This document shows, in pieces, positions 1 to 11,075 of a DNA stretch of 64,000 bases. The notes under the pieces are model-generated. The model did not search any database. It was not told the DNA's origin and saw only the letters and a program-made list of their open reading frames with translations. Made by a program: the position numbers and the translations under genes. Position 1 is the stretch's first letter. Each line of letters opens with the position of its first letter. Source of the stretch: Amanita rubescens (lineage: Eukaryota > Basidiomycota > Agaricomycetes > Agaricales > Amanitaceae); NCBI GenBank assembly GCA_015039365.1, contig WION01000006.1, forward strand, positions 744,001-808,000. The letters are read 5' to 3'.

Positions 1-1731
1 AACAGCGAAGATGACACAGAAGCAATGGATGTGGATGGCGCAAAATCGAAACCGAAACAAAAAACAATGGACTCGAATGATTTATCAGAATATAACCTCA
101 ATGACTATGATAACGACGAGGCCGATCCAAACGGTGAGCTCGTTTTTGCCTTCCCTGTTCTAATCAGTATATCAATCCGACAATAGGAGGGGGAATCTTT
201 AGCAACATCAAGGGTCTCACATATTATCGAAATAACGAGGAGGATCCCTACATTACTCTCAAAGACGTGTGTTGCAAGTCATTGCTTTCACCTGCTGTGA
301 GATCCACTCATGTCGGTACTTGCTGTCTGTTTGTTCTAAAAGGAAGATGAAGATAATGAACGCGCCGAGCTCGAAATCCTACCAACGGATAACCTCATTG
401 TCACCGCTAAAACTGAAGACGAGATTTCGCAACTCGAAATATACGTCTACGACGAATCTGAAGAAAACCTTTATGTTCACCACGATCTAATGCTACCGAA
501 TTTTCCACTTTGCCTCGAGTGGCTCGATTTTCCGCCCGTAGCCATGTCAGCATCATCGGAAACCGGGAATCCTGCCACACCTGGATTCGGCAACTATATC
601 GCTGTCGGAACGCTCGATCCTGAGATTGAAATATGGTCATTGGACGTTCTGGACGCCATGTATCCCGCTTCTGTACTAGGCAGACCTGACGTTACAAAAA
701 CACACGTCCCAACGCCCGTCGGGACAGGCAAAAAGAAACGAAAAAAGATGAAACAACGTGCTGGTGAAAAGAGGTACCACGTCGACGCTGTTCTCGGCCT
801 CAGCTGGAACAAATCTCAGCGTAATCTCCTCGCAAGTGCAAGTGCGGATCGAACGGTTAAACTATGGGATCTGAGCCGCAGCCCCGTTGTGAACGGCGAC
901 GGGAAGGATGACGAAGCTGGCGCCATCAGAAGCTTTGACGTTCACAAGGACAAAGTGCAGGCCGTGCAGTGGAACGCGGCCGAGCCATCCGTGCTGCTAA
1001 CGGGCAGCTACGATCGAACGGTCCGAACGTTTGATTCCCGCGCACCAACAGGCGGTGTCGGCGCCGCCGTAGGAAGCGACGTCGAAGCGCTCCGATGGGA
1101 CCCATGGGAAAACTACGGATTCTACGTACGTTCCATCCCATCCATCCCACCACTTTTCTTAACCCTCGTCACAGGTATCGCTCGAAAACGGCCTCGTACT
1201 CAATTTCGACGCGCGAACTCTACCATCCGATGTTTCCAAGCCCGCCCCAGCCCGCTTCACCCTCTCAGCACACGACGGCGCTACTTCCGCTCTCGACGTC
1301 AACCCGCACATCCCAGGATGCATCGTTACCGGCGGCATGGACAAACAAGTCAAGATCTGGAACATTACGGACGAAGCATCATCGGCAACTGGCAAGCGAA
1401 ACGTCAGTCTTGTCACGTCTCGAGATTTAGGCGTCGTAAGTTTACATTTTTTGCAAATTTGCCGTGGGGAGCTCAATTAATTGAACGATGCAGGGCAAAG
1501 TTTTCTCCGCGGTTTTTTCAGCCTGACGACCCTCTTACGGTCGCAGCCGCCGGATCGAAAGCCAAAATTCAAGTATGGGACGTCGGCGCCAATGGAGGCG
1601 CACGCAGAGTCTTTAGCGGCAAGCTTGCAAACGCGGGCAAAGCTCTAAAAGAAAAAGAAGCAAGAGCGGGAGATGGCGTCGTAGGTCTGGTCGAAGACGA
1701 GGAAGACAGTGAACCTGACGAAGACGATTGA
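1..1731 (+). CDS. PWP1: PWP1 WD40 ribosome-biogenesis protein (5' partial)
   Basis: The frame is open at the left edge, so the N-terminus lies outside the window. Exons read as 1-133, 187-266, 343-1125, 1175-1435 and a last exon ending with the stop at 1731. The acidic start, the YNLNDYDND stretch, IFSNIKGLTYY and ILPTDNLIV, followed by WD repeats (SASADRTVKLWDLS, LTGSYDRTVRTFD, VTGGMDKQVKIWN, AAGSKAKIQVWDV) and an acidic tail (EDEEDSEPDEDD), match PWP1, a nucleolar WD40 protein of 60S subunit assembly. The last exon is odd: after the acceptor at 1493 the conserved GKVFSAVFS is read, but a one-base shift near 1520 then gives TGA. Only an acceptor at 1521 (ttttttcag) keeps the frame, and it drops those conserved residues. 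This is either a 1-bp error or mutation, or an unusual splice choice. Confidence 0.9.
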
Positions 1732-1873
1732 TCGTTCTCAGTCTCTCTCAAGTACAAAAATACATTATTTTCGTGGCCTCGTCTGGATGTCGTGTGTAAT
1801 GTACAGCCAGTCTATATATAAGATTAAGTCCAAGATATATAAGTTAGATGTCATTCCTCCCCCGCCAACTTTT

Positions 1874-4412
1874 TTAGCTCTTGATCTCAACAGCGATGTT
1901 GGTAATCATGATAGCGACATAAGACAAGATTAATAGGATCCCCCATCTTCGAGTGAGGTAATAGTTATTTAGCGGTACAACAATGAGAGTCGCGGCCAAC
2001 AGACACAGTAGGCCTATCGTGCTGACGTGCAGGCTTTTTGAAAAATCGATTTCGTACGGCTGTCCTGTCTGGCTTATAATGTACGTTCCGGATATGCCGA
2101 TGCCAAGAAGGATGTTGAGCATGGGACTCCCAAAACAAGCGGAAAAACCCATAATCGGGGCAAAAGCCTTCAAGAGATAAGGAAAAAAAGTCTAGAGATA
2201 GATGTGCGACTTACCGCCACTGTCATGTTTGCGACTAGATCGGCGAGTGAATTACCCACGGCGAATATAGTCAGCCCGATGATGGCATCTGAAAGACCAA
2301 AGATGAAGCCAAAAGTTTGCAGGACATTGACGACTTCATCCGCAATAGCCATGATCCAGACAATAGAGACGAAGAACCCGGCCGAACAGCGAGTCATCCT
2401 GCCTGTAGGATGGTCGCCCTTGTCTGCAAAGACGGCGACTAGGGCGGCGACAGCCAGTCCGCCCACGACGGCTGCCAGCAACAACCAGTTCCCGTGTTTC
2501 GTATCATCTGTAACGTGTCAGCGACATAAGGGACCATCATGACCTGTGTCACTCACTGAGCAGAATTTTGACACAAACAACAGGAGCGAGCGCACATTGC
2601 GTCGCCATGAGCCACTTGTTAAACTTCATCTCGTGCATTTCCTCTTGCACCTCTTCCTCGGCTATCAATACGCGTTGGACCCCTTCTTCCTCGAAATCCA
2701 TTAACGGTGCATCGTCTGCGTAAAGTTTTTCTTTTGCCGCGAGGGATCCCGCGAGCGGAGTAACAACGACGGGTAATGTTATGGTCAGTACCAGCACGGC
2801 GGGTGCAGCGAATATGGATGCGATCTGACCGAGGAGGCTTTGCTTGTCAAAGTGATGCAAAGTCGGGAAGAGTACGTGCGTCACATGGACCGCCATTTTC
2901 CAAAATCGCTGTTGCTTAGTTAGAGCTATATACGTCGTTGACTCGCTTGTATCAGAGGGAGTGGGCGAAGGAGGTATGCGATGAATTGAAGGAATGGACA
3001 ATGTCTGCTCTGCAGGCTCTTCCGATTCCACGCCGGAAGAAAAAATCAATGGCCCCCGTTGCTGCTGCTGGGATCTTTCACCCAACGGCAAGGAGGCAAG
3101 GGTGGCGTCCCAAGGATCGGTTTCACGCGACAAGGAGTTGGAAGGAGAGCGAACTCCGCGCGTGCGAGGATAAGCATGATAATGTCCACCGGCATACGGA
3201 GTAACGGGAGACTCGAACATGCTGAGAGAGGAAGTCGAAGCTTGATTGCGAAGCGATGACACGACCTCACGGAATTCCAGAGCACCGAGAAGAGAAAATG
3301 ACGGCAGTTGGCTGACGAGTGGCGATGGGGAAGGCGAGGGTGTTCTCGAAATAGAACTTCTGGATGGAAGGGTCGTTTGGAGGCGGGGCGCCAGCGGACT
3401 TGAGGCGGCACGCGACCGTGTGGGGGTTGGAGATGCGAACCGTAAAGGGGATAGTTCAGGGGATCTTGACGTATCAGCTGTGCAGCGATCAACTCGTGGG
3501 ACGCGACGGCGGGAAAATAGCGACTCACGCTGATCTCGATATGGAGGGAATTCACCTTGGTCGTATTCGGCACGGATCATGTTTTCGCGCAGTTTTTTCT
3601 GATCTTGCCTCTTGGACCACCAGCTTCCGAATCCAATAACCAAGGCATAGAACACGTAAAGAGTGATCATTGAGACAGCCTCCCACAAGCGAATTTGACC
3701 ATCTTGTAGGATGATAAGAAGTAGTGTGACAGCGATAGTGAAGAACCCCACGTCACGTAAGAAAGGCCAGCGATAAACGTGGAATGGTCTAATGATACAC
3801 ATTGAACCGACGACGCATGAGACAATGAAAGAAGCAGCGCCCAAGAGTTCTCCGATGGCGAGACTACCTGAACCTGCCCTCATTGCAGAGAAAGTTGAGG
3901 ATAAGTCTGGACTGCCATTACCAAAGGCAAGAAAGGTGACTCCTGCGACGTTTTCGTCGAGACCAAGTTGCTGAGAAATGGTAGCCAGATTGGGAGTGAA
4001 AAAGTCTGAGGCGGTGATGCCGAGAGTGGAGAAGAGAAATAAGAGCCATAAGATGAGAGCTGCAAAGACCAAAGGCCTCAAAGAGGGTTGTGTGCAAAAG
4101 TATTGCTGGAGATAATTTATGGAGAGAAATGTTGTGGAGACATCGCATGCAGATTTGACGTGTCGGCACTGTGAATGAAGAGGAAGTGCGAGGGGTTGGC
4201 ACTGGGTGGGATTTGAATTATTAGCGAGCGTGGTAAATGAAATAGATCAAGTTAACCTCAGCGTCTGAGAGTAGTTCTATGCTGGAGTCGCCTTGAGAGT
4301 AGCGACTGATAGCCCAAAGAATTGAAGTTGTACAAAGGACTAGGAGGAAGAGAACGCGGGCGGGAGAGGAGGAGGACATGACAGGTGGAAAGCATAAGGC
4401 GACACGTGCCAT
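1874..4412 (-). CDS. Cation/Ca2+ exchanger (NCX/CCX family) membrane antiporter
   Basis: Four exons: 4412-4257, 4201-2557, 2507-2215 and 2167-1874, giving 795 aa (784 if the second ATG at 4379 is used). The protein has two clusters of membrane segments. The first carries the alpha-1 motif FLAFGNGSPDLSS and GASFIVSCVVGS. The second carries the alpha-2 motif FAVGNSLADLVANMTVA and GFSACFGSPMLN. A long hydrophilic Ser/Pro-rich loop (roughly residues 230-440) separates them. This is the layout of K+-independent Ca2+/cation exchangers of internal membranes, the group of yeast Ecm27 and animal NCLX. The second ATG gives a cleaner hydrophobic leader (SSSSPARVLFLLVLCTTSI) and is the likelier start. 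The first ATG overlaps the start codon of the divergent gene on the other strand. Ion choice and organelle cannot be read from the sequence. Confidence 0.88.
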
Positions 4413-5694
4413 GCGTTCACTTTTCTACATCGTCTTACTTCTGGTCAGTTTTTCTCCCCTTATCCGCACTTTCTAAACTAACTAACTAGCCCAGAGCATT
4501 CTAGTTTATCGCAATGGGAGACCCGTTAAAAATGTTATTCTCACAAAGCGCGTCCTCCCGCAAGGTTATTACCATGCAGGCAACTTTACAACCGACTGCA
4601 TTCAATTTGATGCTCCTCAATTGAAATACTGCGAAGACGCAGTTTTCTGGGATGTTCAGGACAGCCGTCATCTTATCCTCAGCTGTGATCCAGGCCGCAA
4701 GGCTTGGAACGTTGTCATGGGCCCGCTACGCAACCCAGACCCTCATGGCGCTCTTTGGCTCTACACTCCTGGCCGTGCACCGCAGCCCATCGCACTAACA
4801 GAATACCCGCAGGAACATGATTTCCACCCCCTTGGACTCGAAATCTGGCCTTCTCACGACGGAAACGGATCCAATCTCTACGTGATCAACCACGCCCGCC
4901 AGCGCACATTTATCGAGCACTTTATCATCGATCCAGCAAAGCCAACCGCAGCGCGCCACGTCCGGACCATTTCTTCCCCTTACTTCCTCTCACCCAACTC
5001 GATAGCGCTCACCTCTCCCTACTCATTCTTCCTCAGCAATGACCATCTCATGACCAGACGTATCCCCATCGTAGGCAACTTTCTCTCCCTCTTCGAGTCG
5101 GTCTTGAGCCTTCCATTTGGCTACGTCCTGCACGTCACTCTTTCCCCAGATGACAAGCCCACGATCCTCAACATCTCTCTCCCAGTCCCCTTCGTGCCCT
5201 TCGCTAATGGCGTCGCCCTATCCCCAGATGGATCAACCCTCGCCGTAGCTTCCTCCTCTCTTGCCCAAGTCAGGTTGTATGACCGCGACCCGGCCACGAA
5301 CACCCTCACCAGACGCGCCCACACCATTGACTTTCCCTTTGCGGCTGACAACGTCCGCTTCTCAGACGATGGCACGCTCTTCGTTGCCGGTCACCCGCAT
5401 TTTCCGTCTTTGATCCATCTCTCGGCCGACAAGACGGAGGTTTCGCCGAGTTGGGCTATAGCCATCCCTCCCTTGTCTGAAAGGCTCGTTTCGCCGACCG
5501 AGTTTGACCTCGATGCACCCACCTCGTCCAACGGTCTGGTCCCTGGCGTTCCAGGGATGACGACTGTTTTCCAGAGCGATGGCCAAGGTTTCTCTAGCGC
5601 CGCTACCGCTCTCAAAGATGACAAAACGGGAGCATTGTACGTCACTGGACTATACGCCGAAAAAGGCTTTATAGTATGCAAGCCCTCAGTGTAG
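4411..5694 (+). CDS. Paraoxonase/arylesterase-like six-bladed propeller enzyme
   Basis: Exon 1 (4411-4443) encodes the hydrophobic start MRSLFYIVLLL. An intron at 4444-4494 joins it in frame to 4495-5694, for 410 aa. Diagnostic stretches are CEDAVFWD, LYVINHARQRTFIEHFIID, SPNSIALTSPYSFFLSNDH, ANGVALSPDG and FAADNVRFSDDGTLFVAGHPH. These fit the calcium-dependent serum paraoxonase/arylesterase and SMP-30-like propeller families; Asn and Asp in these loops are the expected metal ligands. The N-terminal segment suggests a signal anchor and a secretory or membrane location. Substrate is unknown; fungal members are usually lactonase or esterase candidates. It is divergent from the exchanger gene, with overlapping start codons. 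Confidence 0.83.
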
Positions 5695-5873
5695 TAGTTG
5701 ATGTAAATGTACGTAGGATAGAATATAGTGATTGTACACGGAAATTCATAACATTAACTACAACTGCGTACGCCCTGATAGATATATCTAAATGCATACA
5801 GGTGCGTGGGAGGGTGGACGAACCGCTGGCTTTGCCCCATGCCGAAATAGTGGAAAAAAAGAAGTGGAATACA

Positions 5874-7201
5874 TCAGAAGAGAGTGGGTAGTAATCTACA
5901 GCATGCATATTAGTCACACACACACGCATGTCAACCAGAACACGAGTACTTACACGGCACCCAATCCGGCTGCAAATGCAGCAACGCCCCATGCCACCCG
6001 TTTCGTACCCCGCCACTTTCCAACTCTATTATTGGTTGCAATCTGGCGTTCTTCCGTCTCCGCCTCTTCTGGTTCTCGGAAATTGAACTCCAGCGGAGCT
6101 TCCTCGTCTTCTCTGGACCTTTTGCCAGAGGCAGGTTGCTCCTCGACCTGCCCTCCCTCCTCCTCGACTTCCTCCCTATCTTCATCCGTCTCTTCCACCA
6201 CGCCCGCCTTTTGTGCCTCTCGCTGCGCCTTCAACCTCTGAATCAACTCCTTTTGTTCATTGATATCTTGCTCACGCAGCTCATCCCCTGCCACGTGATC
6301 GATCACCTTTTGAACGTCTCCCCGTATCTCTTCGTGCTCCACCACCGTTTCCTCCGATCCACCTGATATCATGGTAGTGACATCTACTCTTCTCGCAGCA
6401 ACGGCAGCTGCCGTCTTGAACGCCTTTGGAGTTCGTGGAACGACGACAGCAGAGAATTGTTGGACAGTAGAACGTGGTGCTGGACTCCTGGTGCGAGTCA
6501 ATCGTCGTGGAGGCTGAGCCGTTTGCGCCGTCGCGGGCACCGGCGATGATTCCTTTCGACGTTTCGGAACGGGTTGATCTTGATGTGCAGGCGATGTAAC
6601 TGGGGCAGCCACTTGCGGACTGCTCGTCACGCCCCCAGCGGCTGCCTTGCCTGACCTTCTGTAGTTCTGGGCGGGATCTGGGTGTGCGTCGATGACAACG
6701 TTGATAAGAGCGCCGAGCTTGTACTCGATACCCAGTTCGAGTGCCACGGCAGGAGACACCCACACGCCGGCTAGGCGAGCCACATGTTGATCACGGAGAG
6801 TCCCATTGTTACCCGATAGATCGTAGTTTTCCTTTATCCAGGCGATTTCAGCCTTTTCTTCGAGATCGCTGGCATTGGGGAAAGCGGCGCGGAACATGGT
6901 GGTGACGCTTACAGCGCCAGTGTCGAAGCGGCGGAGGACGAACGCGTGTCCCGAAGTGGTGTTTGTGAGAATCTTGAGTCTTCCAACCTGACAGGGGTGA
7001 GATATGGTTCTGGTATGGCACGAACAACTCACCAAGATGTCCTGTCCCTGACAGTTGAGAATCTGGTACTTGACGGGTGGCAGTGAGGCCGCAGAGACTG
7101 CGAATGATTAGATGGTAATAATTGAGCAAAGAAATGGACGTACGGATAGAGGACAAGAAAGGATTGGCATGGGCGTCTGGGAGCTGGGGTCTGGGCGACA
7201 T
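5874..7201 (-). CDS. BQT4: Bqt4-like inner nuclear membrane protein (APSES/KilA-N-like domain)
   Basis: Exons 7201-7144, 7097-7033, 6987-5954 and 5895-5874 give 392 aa. The N-terminal 120 residues (LPPVKYQILNCQGQDILVGR, SVTTMFRAAFPNAS, VWVSPAVALELG) are an APSES-like DNA-binding fold, as in fission yeast Bqt4. That protein anchors telomeres to the inner nuclear membrane and helps meiotic bouquet formation. A long Ala/Pro/Ser and acidic middle follows, including an EEEGGQVEEQ stretch and a basic KRSRED, and one membrane segment lies at the extreme C-terminus. The last intron matters. Its donor GTAAGT sits inside in-frame GTG TAA, so the unspliced form stops after GLGAV, while splicing adds LLPTLF and completes an ~18-residue hydrophobic span. 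Only 71 bp separate this start from the stop of the upstream PFK gene. Confidence 0.8.
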
Positions 7202-7272
7202 GACGGACGAATTTCGAGACAACGCGTGTTCAACAAGGACAAATATCGCATTAAACACTACTTTTTCCCACG

Positions 7273-10200
7273 CTACAATGAAAGGAATTGACGTCGCCCG
7301 ACCATCATCTCTACCAATGCAGGAATTCCCTTCCACCACGTCTCTTGCCCTCGCCGGTTCTTTGCGTCCGCATGAGAAAGAATATCGCGCACGGGTACCC
7401 ACTTTACAGCACTTCCCTGGATCGTAATCACCGCAGCCGACTCCTTGCTCACTGCGACGTTCTTCCCCGGGTGATGTCGCAGAACCTCGTGGTGCTCCTC
7501 CATGAACGCCATGCACTTTAGAGACAATCGCACCGCTCGTACACGATCCATCGGAGATGGAATCCCTCCTTGCAGCGTGTGGCCCAGTGATGCCGATCGC
7601 GCATCAAACAGCATCTTTCCTTCCTCCACAAACATCTTCGTCAAAACATCCGTCGTGTACACCTCGGACGACCGCTCGTTGCTGCAAAATATGGGTCACG
7701 TGAAGAGCATCCGTATCTCTTACACTCACCGGATGATCAGACGCCCCTCACTCCGACCTTGTACATCCATCTGGTATCTATTCTTCAAAAACTGTACGTC
7801 ATCTCTTAGCCTATCAAGTGAAATGCCCTCTTCAGGCGTGTAGACAAACGACGCTCCTGTCTGTTAACCGGTCAGCATCACGTTGCGCGTCCGCACCCCA
7901 ACTCACCGCCAAGGCACCCAACGCAGCAATGTAACCGCATTTACCTCCTTGCGTCTCGACAACAAACACTCGGTTACGACTTGCACTGGCGCTTTGCTTG
8001 ATCGCATCACACGCATCCGTTAGCGCGTTTAAACTCGTATCGCTTCCAAGACTGTAGTCCGTCATCGGAACATTGTTGCTTATCGTTGCCGGAAGATTCA
8101 CCAACGGAATGTGGAATGCCGGGTAGTGCTTTCGCGCGTCATCCAGAATATGAAGTGCACTAACTGCTTCAAACCCGCCGATCATCATCAGTCCTTGCAG
8201 ATCGTACTCTTGGAACTTGGCCGCCACCAGACCGAGGTCAATAGAAGGAAGTATACGGTTGGTTCCCAGCTCAGAACCACCGCGTACTGCCCATCTGTCG
8301 ACACCCAGCCAAGTCAACGTATCGACGTGGTCGTCCAACAACCCACGGAACCCATTATGAATGGCGATGGGTGTATGTCCTTGGCGTAAGCAATATCGCG
8401 TGGCTGCACGGGTGGCCGCATTCATTCCACCCGACGGTGCGCCGACGCTAGCAATTTGTCCACGTTGTAATTCAATTCCCAAGTATTATCACTTACTGCA
8501 TGATTCCAATACGCATTCTCTGCATAAAGCTGAGTCAGTTTACGCGTAAAACGCAGTCAACACTTACTTTTTCGGGCGGTAATAATTTATCAGTCGCCAC
8601 CGAGGATGTGGCGGCGAAATGTTCTAAGGATTCTATAAACTCTTCACCACGTAGTTTCATCGCAAGATCAAAAGTTCTTTGCAGCGATAGCCTGAGCAAT
8701 CGATCTCGTCTATAAACACGTCAGCCATGTGATTTCCTCCCGTCATTGCAATCCACCAACCTTTGCAACCGCCTCCACTAATGGTACCCTAATGACATCG
8801 TTTTCAGCAATACCAATCATGTACGACGGCGTCTCTGGTGTCGCTTCCAATATCGCTTTGACCGCCTCCAGACCCTGTAACGTTGGCTAAAACAGACCAT
8901 GAGAATACACCGACCTCTCGTCTCCAAATACTCACCAAAACGCGATCTATCGCACACGGACGTCCACCTCGTTGCGTGTGGCCCAGTGTCGTCACACGGG
9001 TATCAAGATTAAGCCTCTCAGAGAGAACCTTCTTGATATCATCTGCACGCAATGGTTTCAAATCCTTATCGTGGGCTCCCTCGGCGACGATCACAATCGT
9101 CTTGCGTTTCCCTAGTTGACGATGCTAACAAACGGGAAATTCAGTACTGTATATCCAGCAGTTGACGAGACATACGCGCTGAATCTCAGTACACATTTCA
9201 TCTTCCCATGAGTCTACCATCGGAGGGCGCTCGGGTATGAAAATGAAATCGGCGCCCGCACTACGAATTAGGTTTTTGTTAGGTTAATGATAACAGTACT
9301 CACGCGATGCCGGCCATGAGGGCAAGCCAACCACAATCACGACCCATGACTTCTACCTACGAAGGCTCTAGAGTGACTGAATGCGGTCGAATTGATGTTG
9401 TCTATCGCTTCGCATATCCGAAGTAACGCGGTGGGTGCACCGATCGTGAGAGCTGTCATCGCCATGTCATTGTCGATTGAGCCGACCAGGCCCACTATCT
9501 TCAGATGAGAGTGCTTTTCCAATTGTTCTGTACGTGATCTTGCCTGTAGATCATGGTCAATAGGAATCTAATTATCTGATATTGCTAGCCTACCTCCCGA
9601 ATGCAATTCTTGGATTAACTGAGGCCATTCGGATCTGAAAAGGTCTGCTCCTGTGAGCGAACCATCGCCTCCACAAACGACTAGTGCATCAATTCCCTCC
9701 CTGATAAGATTGTGCGCTCCAGCCAAACGGCCTTCCCTTGTACGGAATGCCGCCGAACGAGCAGTCCCTATGAGCGTTCCACCCTGCAAACGACATCGTT
9801 CGTCATGATACCCCCTTTAAACAACTCAACCGCGTACCTCTGAGAACCATCCGCGGACGTCATCAAATCCGACACGAACGATATACCTTCCCTTCAAAGT
9901 ACGGCCACCAAGGAATTCACTGGTGCCATCCCTTAGCAAATCGCCATCTCCAAACCGAAGATTGTCCAGGAGATTAGAGTTGGCCTTGTCTCCGGCATCC
10001 TTGGCAGTTCCATCTCTGAGCGTCGTTGCTGGGGTTTTGGCTTCGGGCGTTGCGTCGCTGGTGGGTAATTTATCCTTTCCAATGGACTCGTAGTACGCAG
10101 TGTTTCCGCGAACGAGGCCCTCGTATCCTTCACGTACTACCCAGGTCTCGCATCCTCTGCAGGGTCACAAAAATACGTATCAGTGACGCAGAGACGTCTC

Positions 10201-10312
10201 ACGCTTTAGATAGATGATAGACGCACTTTAAGATCGCCATCTTGACCACGGTACGAACGACGGCATTCATGCCGGCGCTGTCGCCTCCGGAAGTGAGAAC
10301 AGCAAGCTTCAT
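7273..10312 (-). CDS. PFK1: ATP-dependent 6-phosphofructokinase, eukaryotic two-domain type
   Basis: The gene starts [20 protein letters not shown] at 10312 and is cut by about ten short introns. It has the duplicated eukaryotic PFK architecture. The N-terminal catalytic half contains [46 protein letters not shown] and [14 protein letters not shown]. The C-terminal regulatory half restarts at [20 protein letters not shown] and contains [31 protein letters not shown] and [14 protein letters not shown]. It catalyses the committed step of glycolysis (fructose-6-phosphate to fructose-1,6-bisphosphate). One residue stands out. After SIDNDM the conserved MTD..TIG reads MTALTIG, i.e. Asp is replaced by Ala (GCT where GAT is expected). 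The C-terminus (GRRQFLSL) ends at 7273. The following gene on this strand begins 71 bp downstream. Confidence 0.95.
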
Positions 10313-10830
10313 GGTTGAGCAGAGCCAAAGTGCTTAGAGGCCCGAGTAAAGCTACCGGAGTGAAACAAACGCGATCGGTAACGCACGTGTCTGGCCAATC
10401 ACTTATGATCCTTTCCCAGGACCCAATCCATTCGAATATTCGTAACATACCATTTCATCTACATCAGGAACGGAAGCCTTCGAAACAGGCACTTATGTGT
10501 CCGTTTGTGGTCATTCTCAACGACAGGGGTTGACTTATTGCCACATCATCCCGAAGGTAGAAGATGTACACTGTGCATTATGAATTACTGTTTTACCATA
10601 TCAGAACTGATCATGGTACAGTGGGAGGAAATGAAGTATTCGGCTGTACACTCTCCACCATAGACTATTTGATGCGCATTGCTATTATATACGCTGGATG
10701 CCTGAGGTAGTTTTCTAGTCTCTGAAACCACGCCTATTCTTACTCCACTGTAGGAAAGGGGGAGGAATTTGCGCCTTATGTTACGCGCGCTGCGATCAGC
10801 CTACTCTTTGCGGTGCCCTTCATAGCGTTC
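10313..10830. other. Intergenic stretch upstream of PFK
   Basis: About 520 bp upstream of the PFK start. I see no convincing gene here. It probably holds the PFK promoter, but I could not identify a specific element. Confidence 0.4.
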
Positions 10831-10835
10831 GTGGG

Positions 10836-11010
10836 GACGCAATAAATGCGGCCCGGAGCGCCTTCAAGGTTCAGAAGGATAAGAAAGCACTGTGTGCCCT
10901 GGAAAACCCAAGTTGTTGTTATGCAGGGCTGTTCTGCCAGTTGCCAAATGGCAGATTGGAAGGTTCACAAGCAGTCTTGTAAAAAGGTTTGAAATAGACA
11001 AGTGCGCGTG
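10836..11010 (+). pseudogene. MYND zinc-finger gene fragment
   Basis: One frame reads GDAINAARSAFKVQKDKKAL followed by CALENPSCC. A second frame, after a break at about 10930, reads CSASCQMADWKVHKQSCKKV and then a stop. The second piece is the C-terminal half of a MYND finger (C-S-x-x-C-Q-x-x-D-W-x-x-H-K-x-x-C). The first piece resembles the short helical leader and first Cys pair of small agaricomycete MYND proteins. The two halves are in different frames and the linking Cys motif (CRAV.YC) is partly lost, so this is a broken remnant. It lies between the PFK promoter and the F-box-like gene. Confidence 0.6.
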
Positions 11011-11075
11011 CGTGACCGTGACCTGCGCGAAGCGATTGTTACAAATACAATGTTAGTGAGCATCGAGCAAGTCTC

